A model generated the notes under the pieces. It had not been told where the DNA came from and ran no database searches. It saw only the letters and a list, made by a program, of their open reading frames with translations. From NCBI GenBank assembly GCA_964593795.1, contig CAZQJC010000371.1, positions 55,769-119,768 of the forward strand: a stretch of DNA of 64,000 nucleotides. The letters are read 5' to 3'. Positions 45,753-53,464 of this stretch are shown here, piece by piece (the stretch's first letter is position 1; the number at the start of each line of letters is the position of its first letter). Source of the DNA: JAHFDS01 sp964593795. GTDB taxonomy: Bacteria > Myxococcota_A > Polyangia > JAHFDS01. The translations under genes were made by a program, and so were the position numbers.

Positions 45753-46351
45753 CACGTCGACCAACGGCGAAGATCATCCAGCGAAGCGCAGACCGACGGC
45801 ACACGTAGCTCTTCGCAGCAACGGCGGAGGAGCGGCAGCGCGGTCCACATCGCGCGATAGAACTCCACTCTCTCCAGGCGCCGCGTAAAGGGCGCCTGCG
45901 CCCAGGCCGCCCGCAGCGCCTTCACAGGCCGATGCGTGAGCAACACACCGGGCCGCCGCCCCTCCCGTCGGGCCGTCACGATCCAGTCCGCCAGGACCCA
46001 CATCATCCGCGGGTCCTTGATCACCGCCGGCCCACTGAAGCGGTGAAGGTACTCACTGATGGCATGCCGCTCGCGAGCGTCTGCGCGGAGGCTTGTGGAC
46101 GTCATGGGCGGCTGCAACCGTCCAACCAAGAGCTGGTCGTTGATGCGCCGCACGACCAAGCACTCCCGCGTGACATACCGCGCTCGTGTGGTGCCGAAGC
46201 CACGCTCGCAGGGGTTGGTCAAACGTGAAGGGTCCTGATAGCCGTGTCGTTGCATGAGCTCGACTGCGAGCGAAGTGCCAGACTTGAACGCACCCACCAC
46301 GAGGAGCAAGTCGCACATCTCGAGCGGATCGAGTGGTTCGGGGAGGCTCAT
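45752..46351 (-). CDS. Sulfotransferase-like protein
   Basis: A 199-residue protein with the PAPS-binding features of sulfotransferases: LLLVVGAFKSGTSLAVELM (5'-phosphosulfate loop GAFKSGTS at 20-27) and VIKDPRMMWVLADWI in place of the 3'-phosphate-binding region; LTHRPVKALRAAW follows. Shorter than typical (about 250-300), so it may be a compact family. Start at ATG 46351; an in-frame codon at 46414 would add 21 residues. It is the first gene of the four-gene operon and pairs functionally with the PAPS-making kinase at 39332-39949. Confidence 0.68.
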   Translation of the reverse strand: MSLPEPLDPLEMCDLLLVVGAFKSGTSLAVELMQRHGYQDPSRLTNPCERGFGTTRARYVTRECLVVRRINDQLLVGRLQPPMTSTSLRADARERHAISEYLHRFSGPAVIKDPRMMWVLADWIVTARREGRRPGVLLTHRPVKALRAAWAQAPFTRRLERVEFYRAMWTALPLLRRCCEELRVPSVCASLDDLRRWST

Positions 46352-46566
46352 GTCACCATATGCCAAGCACGCATCATGCCGCTCCGCCCGGAGCGTAGCG
46401 TGCGGTTCCGCCACGCGTAAACGGGGTGCCGTCCTCCGGTGTCCTTTTCAAAGGCCGCCGCCTGACGATTTGAAAAGCTACAGCGCATTGCAACTGGCTG
46501 ATCCGACTCGAGATCTGACTGGCCCAGCTCGTGCTCAGGCACCTCGCATCAACTCGGAGGTGCTGC
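46352..46566. promoter_or_regulatory. Divergent promoter region with TTTTCAAA inverted repeat
   Basis: 215 bases between the sulfotransferase operon (minus) and a lipoprotein gene (plus). It contains an inverted repeat with 9-base arms, CTTTTCAAA (46444-46452) and TTTGAAAAG (46469-46477), separated by 16 bases, a plausible operator for one or both directions. TTGAAA inside each arm could serve as -35 boxes in either orientation, but no convincing -10 was found. Confidence 0.4.
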
Positions 46567-48591
46567 ATGCGTTGGACCTTGCTCTCGCTCTGGTTCTTTT
46601 GGATCCCTGTGGGATGTGACGAACCGCTTCCCCACGTCCCGGTGGTCACGGTCGAGAGCCGACTCGATGCCCCGGTCGACCGGGTGGTCCTCGAGGCGGC
46701 CGGCGGCATGCCCGCCATGACCACCGTGTCCCTCTCGATCGCTCCGGCGGTTGGTGCGTTCAGCGCGCGGTTGGTGGTGCCGTCGGGCACGGGGCGGATC
46801 TTCACCCTCCGCGCGTACACCGGCGGCGTGCTGATCTGCGCCGGGCGCACCGTCGCGGATGTGCCGAACGCCACCGGCGTCCGCGTCGCCGCCCTCTGCG
46901 ATGCTGGGGGACAGGGGGGCATCACGGTGTCGGCGGATTGGACGGACGTCCACATCGACCTGATCGGGGCCACATCGGTCGTTCCCGGCCAGACCGCGGG
47001 ACTGCAACTCGTGGTCACCCCCGGGGCTTTCGACCTCGGCACGATCCGCTGGTCGGCCAGCTCCGGCACCGTGACGGCATCCGCCAACTTGATCCAGGCA
47101 GTGTTCGACTCGGCCGGCCTGCAGGACGGCGCGAGCGCGACCGTCACGGCGCACATCGAGACGCCTGCCGGGCTCGTCATCGATCGGTCGCTCACGATCG
47201 CCATCGTCGCGGCCGCGTCGATCAGCGACGTGCCCGGCACGAGCGGCGCCGACGGCACGGCGATTGGGGGGGGTGGTCCCGCCGAGTTCGGTCAGACGAC
47301 CCTCGCGCCCGGCGAGCGCGTCGGCCTCGCCACCGTGCCGCACCTCGCGCAGAACGGGCCCTGCCCCTGGTCGAGCACCCACACCTGCGGCCCGGCGGTC
47401 GCGACCGTGGCGCGCGCCGCACTGTTTGGCGGCACCCCGGCCTGGTCCGAGATCGGCGCTGCGTTGGACTTCCTGGGTCAGCCCTCCCCCTGCGGGGCGG
47501 ACACGACCCTCGCCACCCTGAACGACCTCCTCGGCCACATCGGCCTCTCGCCCACCGTCGCCGCATCCACGAACGCCGCCTCCATCGAGGCCGCCCTCCG
47601 CGCCGGCAGCGTAGTGGCGGTGCCCTTCTACACTCAGCGGCTGGATGGGTCCCACCTGCCCGATCTGGTGCACAAGCACTGGGTCCTCCTCCACGCCGCC
47701 ACTAGCGACGAGTTCTGTTACGAGGACCCGGGCAGGTCGCTCGCCGCTGATGCCCAGCGGTGTTTGGATCGCCAGAGGTTCCTCGCGGCCTGGAACCTCC
47801 ACACGGGAGGTGCTTATGCAGCGGTCATTGTCGCGAGGCCCAATAGCTGCTCGACACTCGACGCCGGCCTTGTCGCCGCCCTGCGCGCGGCGCTCGGCAC
47901 GGCGCCAGGGGCGCCGATCGATCCCACGGCAGCCGCGCTCCTGACCAATCTCGCCGCCGACAACCGAGGAATCCGGTCCGTCGCCGGGATTGCGTCCTGC
48001 GCGCCCTCGCTGCAGCGTCTCGGCCTTTCGAATAATCTCGTCAGCGATCTTCGCCCCCTCGCGACACTCAGCGCCCTACGATTCCTCTACCTCGGCGCCA
48101 ACCCCGTTGGCAGCGACCTGCGCGCGGCCGGCATCGATACGCTCACGCGGATCGAGGAGCTCAGCTTGGCGTCCTGCGGCCTGCGCTCGCTCGCGGGCGT
48201 CGAGCGCCTGGCCAGTTTGCGAACGCTGTTCGCGGGCACGAACGCGCTCACCTCGCTCGATGGCATCTCGGGCCTCACGCGCCTCGAGTCTCTCGAGGCG
48301 CAGTCCAACGCGATCGCCGGCGCGTTGCCGGCCCTTCCGCCGTCGCTCCGCAGCATCCAGCTGGCGCGCAACGGCATCACGTCGATCTCCTCGGTGGCCA
48401 ACCTGCCGGCACTGCAATATTTTCATCTGAACTTCAACGCCGTCACCGACCCGTCGCCGCTCTTGTCGAGCGGCATCGGTCCGGGAGGCTTTGTCTTCAT
48501 GCAGCGCAACGCCCTCGCCTGCGCGACCAGCGATCCCGTGCGAAGCGCGCTCGTTGCACGGGGCGTGTACGTGGACGCCGACTGCCTGTAG
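46567..48591 (+). CDS. Lipoprotein with C39-peptidase-like domain and leucine-rich repeats
   Basis: A 674-residue protein. MRWTLLSLWFFWIPVGC provides a signal peptide and lipobox (C17) and sets the start; GGAGG precedes it. The N-terminal region is Ig-like (about 25-240: SLDA.., VVPGQTAGLQLVVTPG). The centre has a papain-like peptidase pattern: HLAQNGPCPWSSTHTCGPAV with candidate Cys C274, then HKHWVLLHAATSDEFCYEDPG with His about 369 and Asp about 389, as in C39 peptidases. From about residue 477 there are internalin-like leucine-rich repeats (LQRLGLSNNLVSDLRPLATL and similar). Predicted role: surface protease or adhesin acting on other cells or proteins. Activity unproven. Confidence 0.65.
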   Translation: MRWTLLSLWFFWIPVGCDEPLPHVPVVTVESRLDAPVDRVVLEAAGGMPAMTTVSLSIAPAVGAFSARLVVPSGTGRIFTLRAYTGGVLICAGRTVADVPNATGVRVAALCDAGGQGGITVSADWTDVHIDLIGATSVVPGQTAGLQLVVTPGAFDLGTIRWSASSGTVTASANLIQAVFDSAGLQDGASATVTAHIETPAGLVIDRSLTIAIVAAASISDVPGTSGADGTAIGGGGPAEFGQTTLAPGERVGLATVPHLAQNGPCPWSSTHTCGPAVATVARAALFGGTPAWSEIGAALDFLGQPSPCGADTTLATLNDLLGHIGLSPTVAASTNAASIEAALRAGSVVAVPFYTQRLDGSHLPDLVHKHWVLLHAATSDEFCYEDPGRSLAADAQRCLDRQRFLAAWNLHTGGAYAAVIVARPNSCSTLDAGLVAALRAALGTAPGAPIDPTAAALLTNLAADNRGIRSVAGIASCAPSLQRLGLSNNLVSDLRPLATLSALRFLYLGANPVGSDLRAAGIDTLTRIEELSLASCGLRSLAGVERLASLRTLFAGTNALTSLDGISGLTRLESLEAQSNAIAGALPALPPSLRSIQLARNGITSISSVANLPALQYFHLNFNAVTDPSPLLSSGIGPGGFVFMQRNALACATSDPVRSALVARGVYVDADCL

Positions 48592-49107
48592 TTGTAGCTG
48601 GGCCGCGGTTAACACCCCCTGTTAGCCGGTTAGCAGCCTGTTAACCACCCGCCCCGCCGTCTCCCCCGGTCTCCTCGTTCTCAGAGCCCGCCGGCCCTCA
48701 CGGGCGCCCACGGCCCAGTCTCCACCGCGCACGCCCGCGACTCCCGCCACCCGAAAATCCCTTGGAATCCACCGCTTCTATCGCCCCACCGCGCCCCGGC
48801 CGGGCTGTCAACCAGCCGGCCGGCGCGGTTCGCAACTGAAACAGTGGCTCCGTGTGCGGCGCACCCTGCGAACGCTCTCGGTAAACGCGTTTGGGACAGA
48901 TTCATACCTTCGCACTGACCCACGCAGACGCTCGCGTTGCGACTCCGAGAACTTGCGCCGAGAGCGCTGGGACAGCTTCGCCGATTCGCTCTGTCCCATC
49001 GTAAGTCCGTCGCCTCGGGATCGGGTGCCCTCGGGACACGTTGAGCGAAAGCGAGCCGTCCCGGCTCCCGCTGGACTGTAGCGGCGAAGCGAGCCTGAGT
49101 GGTCCGC
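48592..49107. other. 500-base gap with two families of inverted repeats
   Basis: No convincing gene. After the lipoprotein stop there are four related octamers, GGTTAACA (48607-48614), TGTTAGCC (48620-48627), GGTTAGCA (48628-48635) and TGTTAACC (48639-48646), making two imperfect inverted repeats side by side. Farther right are TGGGACAG at 48892-48899 and 48968-48975 and its inverse CTGTCCCA at 48991-48998, the last two forming a stem with a 15-base loop. These may be protein-binding sites or former recombination sites. Confidence 0.4.
48607..48646. repeat. Nested GGTTARCA/TGTTARCC inverted repeats
   Basis: Four octamers in the order GGTTAACA-n5-TGTTAGCC-GGTTAGCA-n3-TGTTAACC; the outer pair is perfectly complementary. 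Located 15 bases after a stop codon. Without a U-run it is not a standard terminator. Confidence 0.45.
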
Positions 49108-49884
49108 ATGGACCAGGCCGCGCAGCCCGAAGACACCGCCGCAGACACCGCGCGCGAGGAGCGACGCGCCGACATGCAGCGCCGCATGGACGAGGTGGCC
49201 GGCGTGCTCGCCGAGACCCTGCTCGGCATGTGGCGCGCGAAGCACCGGGCCGAGCGCCGTGGGGAGCCCTGGCCGCCGCCGGAGCCGCCGAAGCCGGAGC
49301 AGCCTCGCAGGTCGGTACTGAGCGACAAGCCGAAGGCGCTGCGGCGAGCCTTCCGCGAGCTCGCGCCCGGCGACGAGCCGGTCGCGAACGTGCTGCTGCA
49401 GACGACGTGGTTCCCAGTGCTGGAGCTGTGGCTGGAGCCTGCGGGCGGGAAGCGCACGCGCGCCGTCCTCGAGTACGGGCACGTCGTCATGGGCATCGTG
49501 GTGCTCGACGAGTACGGCGACGCGGCGGTGCTGCGAGCGCTCGCAGTCCGGTCGACGCATCGGCGGCAGGGCCACGGTCGCTCGCTCGTCGAGTTCATCG
49601 TCCGGCACGCGTACCAGGCCGGCGTCGGCCGCATGTACGCCGCCAGCGGGACGCCCTGGTTCGCCGAGGAGGTCGGCTTCGAGGTCCGCCAGCGCGAGCT
49701 GCTGCCCGAGGACGCGCGTCGCCTCCCCGGCATCATCGACGCACCTCGCAACGCGTTCGTGTTCGAGCTGACGCCGACCATGAGCGGGCGTCGCGCTCGC
49801 CGGAGGAGCGGGCCGCGGTCGGCGAGCGAGGCGATCGCGACCGAGCCTCGCGGTCCACGCCGCCGACGTTCAAGCCAGACTTGA
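49108..49884 (+). CDS. GNAT-family acetyltransferase
   Basis: A 258-residue protein. Residues 1-75 are helical and charged (TAREERRADMQRRMDEVAG) and the rest is a GNAT fold: WFPVLELWLEPAGGKRTRAV, VVLDEYGDAAVLRALAVR, then the acetyl-CoA loop STHRRQGHGRSLVEFIVRH (RRQGHG in place of R/QxxGxG/A) and VGRMYAASGTPWFAEEVGFE. The last 40 residues are basic and disordered. Substrate unknown. ATG 49108 rather than GTG 49099. It stands alone, divergent from or upstream of nothing obvious; it does not overlap other genes. Confidence 0.75.
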   Translation: MDQAAQPEDTAADTAREERRADMQRRMDEVAGVLAETLLGMWRAKHRAERRGEPWPPPEPPKPEQPRRSVLSDKPKALRRAFRELAPGDEPVANVLLQTTWFPVLELWLEPAGGKRTRAVLEYGHVVMGIVVLDEYGDAAVLRALAVRSTHRRQGHGRSLVEFIVRHAYQAGVGRMYAASGTPWFAEEVGFEVRQRELLPEDARRLPGIIDAPRNAFVFELTPTMSGRRARRRSGPRSASEAIATEPRGPRRRRSSQT

Positions 49885-50023
49885 TGGGTGCCGGCCCGGG
49901 AAGCCGCGCCGACGAGAGACACCAGGGCGCCCACGTTGGCCCAGGGCGCGCCGAGGGCGCTGGTCCCGAGCGTGGGCGCGGCGAGCGGAGCGGGCGCGCT
50001 CGTGGCGAAGCTGGCGTCCTACC

Positions 50024-50095
50024 GACTTCGGGGGCGACTTCGGGGGTGACTTCGGGGGTGACTTCGGGGGTGACTTCGGGGGTGACTTCGGGGGT
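50024..50095. repeat. Tandem repeat, six copies of a 12-base unit
   Basis: Six consecutive units GACTTCGGGGGT; the first ends in C, the other five are identical, implying recent expansion. No spacers, so not a CRISPR array. In minus-strand translation it gives TPEV repeats. Confidence 0.9.
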
Positions 50096-50147
50096 GACGG
50101 GCGCGACTTCAGGGACCGCGAGCGCCCGGGGCTTCGGCAGGGACGGC

Positions 50148-50195
50148 GACTTCCCCGGTGACTTCCTCGGCGACTTCCCCGGTGACCTCCCCGGT
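50148..50195. repeat. Tandem repeat, four degenerate 12-base units
   Basis: Units GACTTCCCCGGT, GACTTCCTCGGC, GACTTCCCCGGT and GACCTCCCCGGT. The GACTTC core is shared with the array at 50024-50095, so the two probably have a common origin. Confidence 0.85.
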
Positions 50196-50618
50196 AGACG
50201 GGCGAACCGCCGCGCCGGGCGGCTCCTGGTCTCGCCCGTCACCATCACCCAGCCCGACGTGACGAGCGCCTCGAGCGCGCCGCACGCCACGATCAACGCT
50301 ATGCAGGGCGCCTGCAGGCCAAGGTGATCGAGGCCTCGGATCGGCTCCGGCTGCTTCGCCCATGCAACGGTCTCGGCGGCGGCCATCTACGCTTCCCCCA
50401 GCATCTGGTCAGCTCAGCGGTTCCGGTTCGCTCGCGTGATCTAATGCTGGTGCGTACGCGGAGACCTTGAGCGGGTTCCAGCTCTCCTTGAGCTCGAGCC
50501 CGCTCTCACTCCACGGCGTGGATGTGGAGGATTCGGCGCTCGGGATCGGCAGGCTCGTCGCGCGAAGCTCTGCACGCGTCGGTTCGCGACTCGCGCCCAG
50601 TCGCGCGAAACCGAGCGA

Positions 50619-51842
50619 TCACAGCCCACTAAAGACCTCCTCCACCGTCTTCTGCCTCAACGCACTTAGGTCGTCCGACTGCTTCGCCATCAGCTCTTCC
50701 AGCCGCGACGTCAGGAGTCGCACCTGATCGATGTGCTCGACCCACCAGCGTTGAACCTCGAACGGCACGGTTTGCGGGTACGGGATCGATCGCACGCCCT
50801 GGCCGTTGATTTTCTGGATCGACGGCCCCGTCCCTTTCGTGTGCTGTCGAACATGCGCCCGGACGAGCGGCGTCATGAGCCAGTACTGCGCGAACCACGG
50901 CTCTACTCGCTTCGTGTCGAACCGCATGCGCATGAAGAGGTTTGCGTAGGTCATAACGCCTGGGTCTCCCTCGTAGAGTCCGCAGTTGCCGACCTGGTCC
51001 GGCTTGTTCCCGCGCGCGAAGATGATGTCCCCCGGCTCGAGGTAGTCCAGTTCACGAAGCTGGACGTCGCCTAGCCCGTAGAGCACCTTCGTCGTGTCTA
51101 GGCCGAAGCCGGTGGTCGAAGACGGCATGAGCACAGGCGTTCCTTCGCCGTCTTCACTGCACGGGAAAGACGGCCCGTGTCGAAGTCCCTCCACGAGGAC
51201 CGACTCCAACTCGCCGAGAGCCGAGCGTGCGATCACGTCTTCCTGCAACTCGCGCAGTCGTGCTGCCAGAAGTCGCCGTGCGTCAATGCCGATAGTCACC
51301 CTGCGGCCGAGCACCATCGTGCTGCAGGCGCGTCGTCGGTCCATCATCGCGTCGATAACGCGGCTTCTGGCGTCGAACTCGCGCAGCCGCTCGGCCTGTT
51401 CAGCCTTGCTCGGCAGCGGGACTTCTACGGTGAGCAGGCGCTTCGCCTTCAACTCGGTCTTGATACCGTTCGGGAGCTGAGAAACGGCCCTACGCCTGAA
51501 CGCCGGGCTCCGCAGGTACTCATGCATGTACCTCGGAAGCACCCGGGCCTCGTTGAGCTCATACGCGCCGTAGTGGATGGTCGCCGCGACATCACTCGGA
51601 GCATCTTTGGGATGCAGAGCCACCGCTCCCTTGAGCGCGTTGATCCCCGAGACGAGGAGGTCGCCTCGACGCACGAGAATCAAATCGGTGCGGGAGTCCG
51701 ACGACGCTCGCAGCTCAATGCCGCCATCCGCAAACCGCACCTTTGCGACGATCGGCACATCCCCGCTCAGTACCGACTCGACCGGAGGGACTTCAGCTCG
51801 GGGCCGAAGAACGTCTCGAAGCGGGATCAACGAATCGGTCAT
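50619..51842 (-). CDS. hsdS: Type I specificity subunit (HsdS), system 2
   Basis: A 407-residue specificity subunit with two target-recognition domains. TRD1 (about 1-150: SLIPLRDVLRPRAEVPPVES, VRRGDLLVSGINALKGAVAL) and TRD2 (about 215-370: PCSEDGEGTPVLMPSSTTGF, LEPGDIIFARGNKPDQVGNC) are separated by a conserved helix (RLLAARLRELQEDVIARSAL) and followed by a second helix (LTSRLEELMAKQSDDLSALR). It is unrelated in detail to system 1. ATG 51842 overlaps the HsdM stop. Last gene of the operon. Confidence 0.85.
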   Translation of the reverse strand: MTDSLIPLRDVLRPRAEVPPVESVLSGDVPIVAKVRFADGGIELRASSDSRTDLILVRRGDLLVSGINALKGAVALHPKDAPSDVAATIHYGAYELNEARVLPRYMHEYLRSPAFRRRAVSQLPNGIKTELKAKRLLTVEVPLPSKAEQAERLREFDARSRVIDAMMDRRRACSTMVLGRRVTIGIDARRLLAARLRELQEDVIARSALGELESVLVEGLRHGPSFPCSEDGEGTPVLMPSSTTGFGLDTTKVLYGLGDVQLRELDYLEPGDIIFARGNKPDQVGNCGLYEGDPGVMTYANLFMRMRFDTKRVEPWFAQYWLMTPLVRAHVRQHTKGTGPSIQKINGQGVRSIPYPQTVPFEVQRWWVEHIDQVRLLTSRLEELMAKQSDDLSALRQKTVEEVFSGL

Positions 51843-53440
51843 GCATCACCCGCCGCAGGCGTCTGCCCAACGAGTACACGAAGCTCGCTGATCAAGCCCA
51901 GCATCGCCCGCTCGTTGGCGTCGAGGTCGCTCGCGATCTGAGAGGACGATCGCTCATCGACGTTTGCGTTTGCACGCGGGTTCTTGAGGTCGAGGTTCAC
52001 ACCTACGAGATTGCCCGCACCATCCTTCGCGATGACCTGTCCGACATCGACTCGCCACGCATGGTCCGTCTCCACACGCGCACCCCACCAGGTGACGAGG
52101 GGCTCGAACTCGCTGTGCTGCAGCGGTTTCGTCTTGGTGTATTTCTTCCGCCCCTCGGGGAGCGGGTGCTCGTAGAACCAAATCGAATGGGTCGGCGCTC
52201 CCGCAGCGAAGAACAGGAGATTCGTCGGAATGTCCGTGTACGGCGCGAACACGCCTTCGGGCAGGCGAACGACGGTGTGCAGGTTGAAAGTCGACAGCAG
52301 CTCGAACTTGATGCGCGCCGCGATCCCGTCGCCGAAGAGCACGCCATTCGGAACAACGACCGCCGCACGTCCGGCCCTCGGCGCGCGCTTCAGCTTGCGC
52401 ATGATTAGTTGGAGGAAGAGCAGCGCTGTCTCACCGGTCTGCATGTCATCCGGGAAGTTCGAGAGGATGCCACGTTCCTCCTCACCGCCGAAGGGTGGGT
52501 TCGTGAGGATGACGTCGACGCGCTCCCTATCACCGATCTCGCGCAACGCCACGGCGAGACTGTTGCCCGGCTCGATGCGCGGCGTCTCAAGGCCATGGAG
52601 CAGCAGGTTCATCTGCGCGAGCAGGTAGGGCAGCGGCTTGGCTTCGTTGCCGAGGATGGTCCCCTGCTGAAGCTGACGGCGCTGCTGCACCGTCTTGCAC
52701 TGCTTCTCTATGTGCGAGTAGGCCTCGACGAGGAAGCCGCCCGTGCCGCACGCCGGATCGAGCACCATCTCGCCGATCTTCGGATCGATGACATCGACCA
52801 TGAAGCGGACGACCGCGCGAGGCGTGTAGAACTCGCCCGAGTCGCCGGCCGCGTCGCGCATCTCCTTGAGCATCGACTCGTAGAAATTGCCGAGCGTGTG
52901 AATCTCGTCGGACGACGTGAAGTGGATGCCGTTGACCTTGTTGATGACGTCGCGCAGCAGGTAGCCGTTGATCATCCGGTTGACCGTGCCCTTGAACACG
53001 GTCGCGATGACGTCGCGGCGGTCACCACCCTCAGCGCCGCGTAGCGCACGCAAGTACGCAAAGAGGCCCGGGCCCTTCGAGCCGTCGGGGCGGCGGCACT
53101 CCTCCTGGTTGATGAACGCGATCAGCTCGTCGCCTGTGATGCCGTCTTCCTTCGCGGCCCAGTCACGCCAGCGGTACGGCGGCTCGATGGCGGGCTTGAA
53201 CTTCTTGCCCGAGAGCTTGGCCTCCTCCGCGCGCATCGACTCCATGTCGTCGAGGAACTTGAGGAACATCACCCAGGTCAGCATGGGGATGCGATCGAGA
53301 TCTCCGTTGAGCCCTTTGTCCTTGCGCATGATGTCGCGTGAGGACTTGAGGATTGACCCCAACCGCTGCGCCGTCGTCGCGGGCGCAGTCGCGCTGCCGT
53401 TCGCGGCAGAGCCATTCGTCGCCTTTTTCTTAGCTGCCAT
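51839..53440 (-). CDS. hsdM: Type I DNA methyltransferase (HsdM), system 2
   Basis: A 533-residue N6-adenine methyltransferase subunit. The N-terminal 20 residues are a Lys/Ala-rich tail. SAM motif I is DPACGTGGF (228-236), motif IV NPPF (314-317), preceded by SGEFYTPRAVVRFMVDVIDP. PNGVLFGDGIAARIKFELL and FAPYTDIPTNLLFF are typical of this HsdM subtype (the class paired with HsdR that has an HTH gene upstream). ATG 53440 lies 24 bases after the HsdR stop. All catalytic residues present. Confidence 0.9.
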   Translation of the reverse strand: MAAKKKATNGSAANGSATAPATTAQRLGSILKSSRDIMRKDKGLNGDLDRIPMLTWVMFLKFLDDMESMRAEEAKLSGKKFKPAIEPPYRWRDWAAKEDGITGDELIAFINQEECRRPDGSKGPGLFAYLRALRGAEGGDRRDVIATVFKGTVNRMINGYLLRDVINKVNGIHFTSSDEIHTLGNFYESMLKEMRDAAGDSGEFYTPRAVVRFMVDVIDPKIGEMVLDPACGTGGFLVEAYSHIEKQCKTVQQRRQLQQGTILGNEAKPLPYLLAQMNLLLHGLETPRIEPGNSLAVALREIGDRERVDVILTNPPFGGEEERGILSNFPDDMQTGETALLFLQLIMRKLKRAPRAGRAAVVVPNGVLFGDGIAARIKFELLSTFNLHTVVRLPEGVFAPYTDIPTNLLFFAAGAPTHSIWFYEHPLPEGRKKYTKTKPLQHSEFEPLVTWWGARVETDHAWRVDVGQVIAKDGAGNLVGVNLDLKNPRANANVDERSSSQIASDLDANERAMLGLISELRVLVGQTPAAGDA

Positions 53441-53464
53441 CAGCTCGTTCTCTCGTGCGAGCCA

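Larger units (their letters stand above)
49885..50618. other. Repeat-rich gap without clear gene
   Basis: About 730 bases between the GNAT gene and the second RM operon. It has two runs of related 12-base tandem repeats (listed separately). Both strands stay open across them because the unit is a multiple of three, which gives misleading long frames. On the minus strand, ATG at 50386 begins AKQPEPIRGLDHLGLQAPCIAL, which looks like the start of a real protein family but soon becomes low complexity, so a truncated gene is possible. No promoter could be recognised. Confidence 0.4.

Noticed and set aside
48681..49934. 417-codon minus-strand open frame
   Set aside because: Crosses the repeat-containing gap and is antisense to the GNAT gene; no domain, composition of a shadow frame.
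50024..50095. Tandem repeats as a CRISPR array
   Set aside because: 12-base units without spacers and no cas genes nearby.
49041..50327. 428-codon plus-strand open frame across the tandem repeats
   Set aside because: Out of frame with the GNAT gene over its whole length; kept open by the 12-base repeats.
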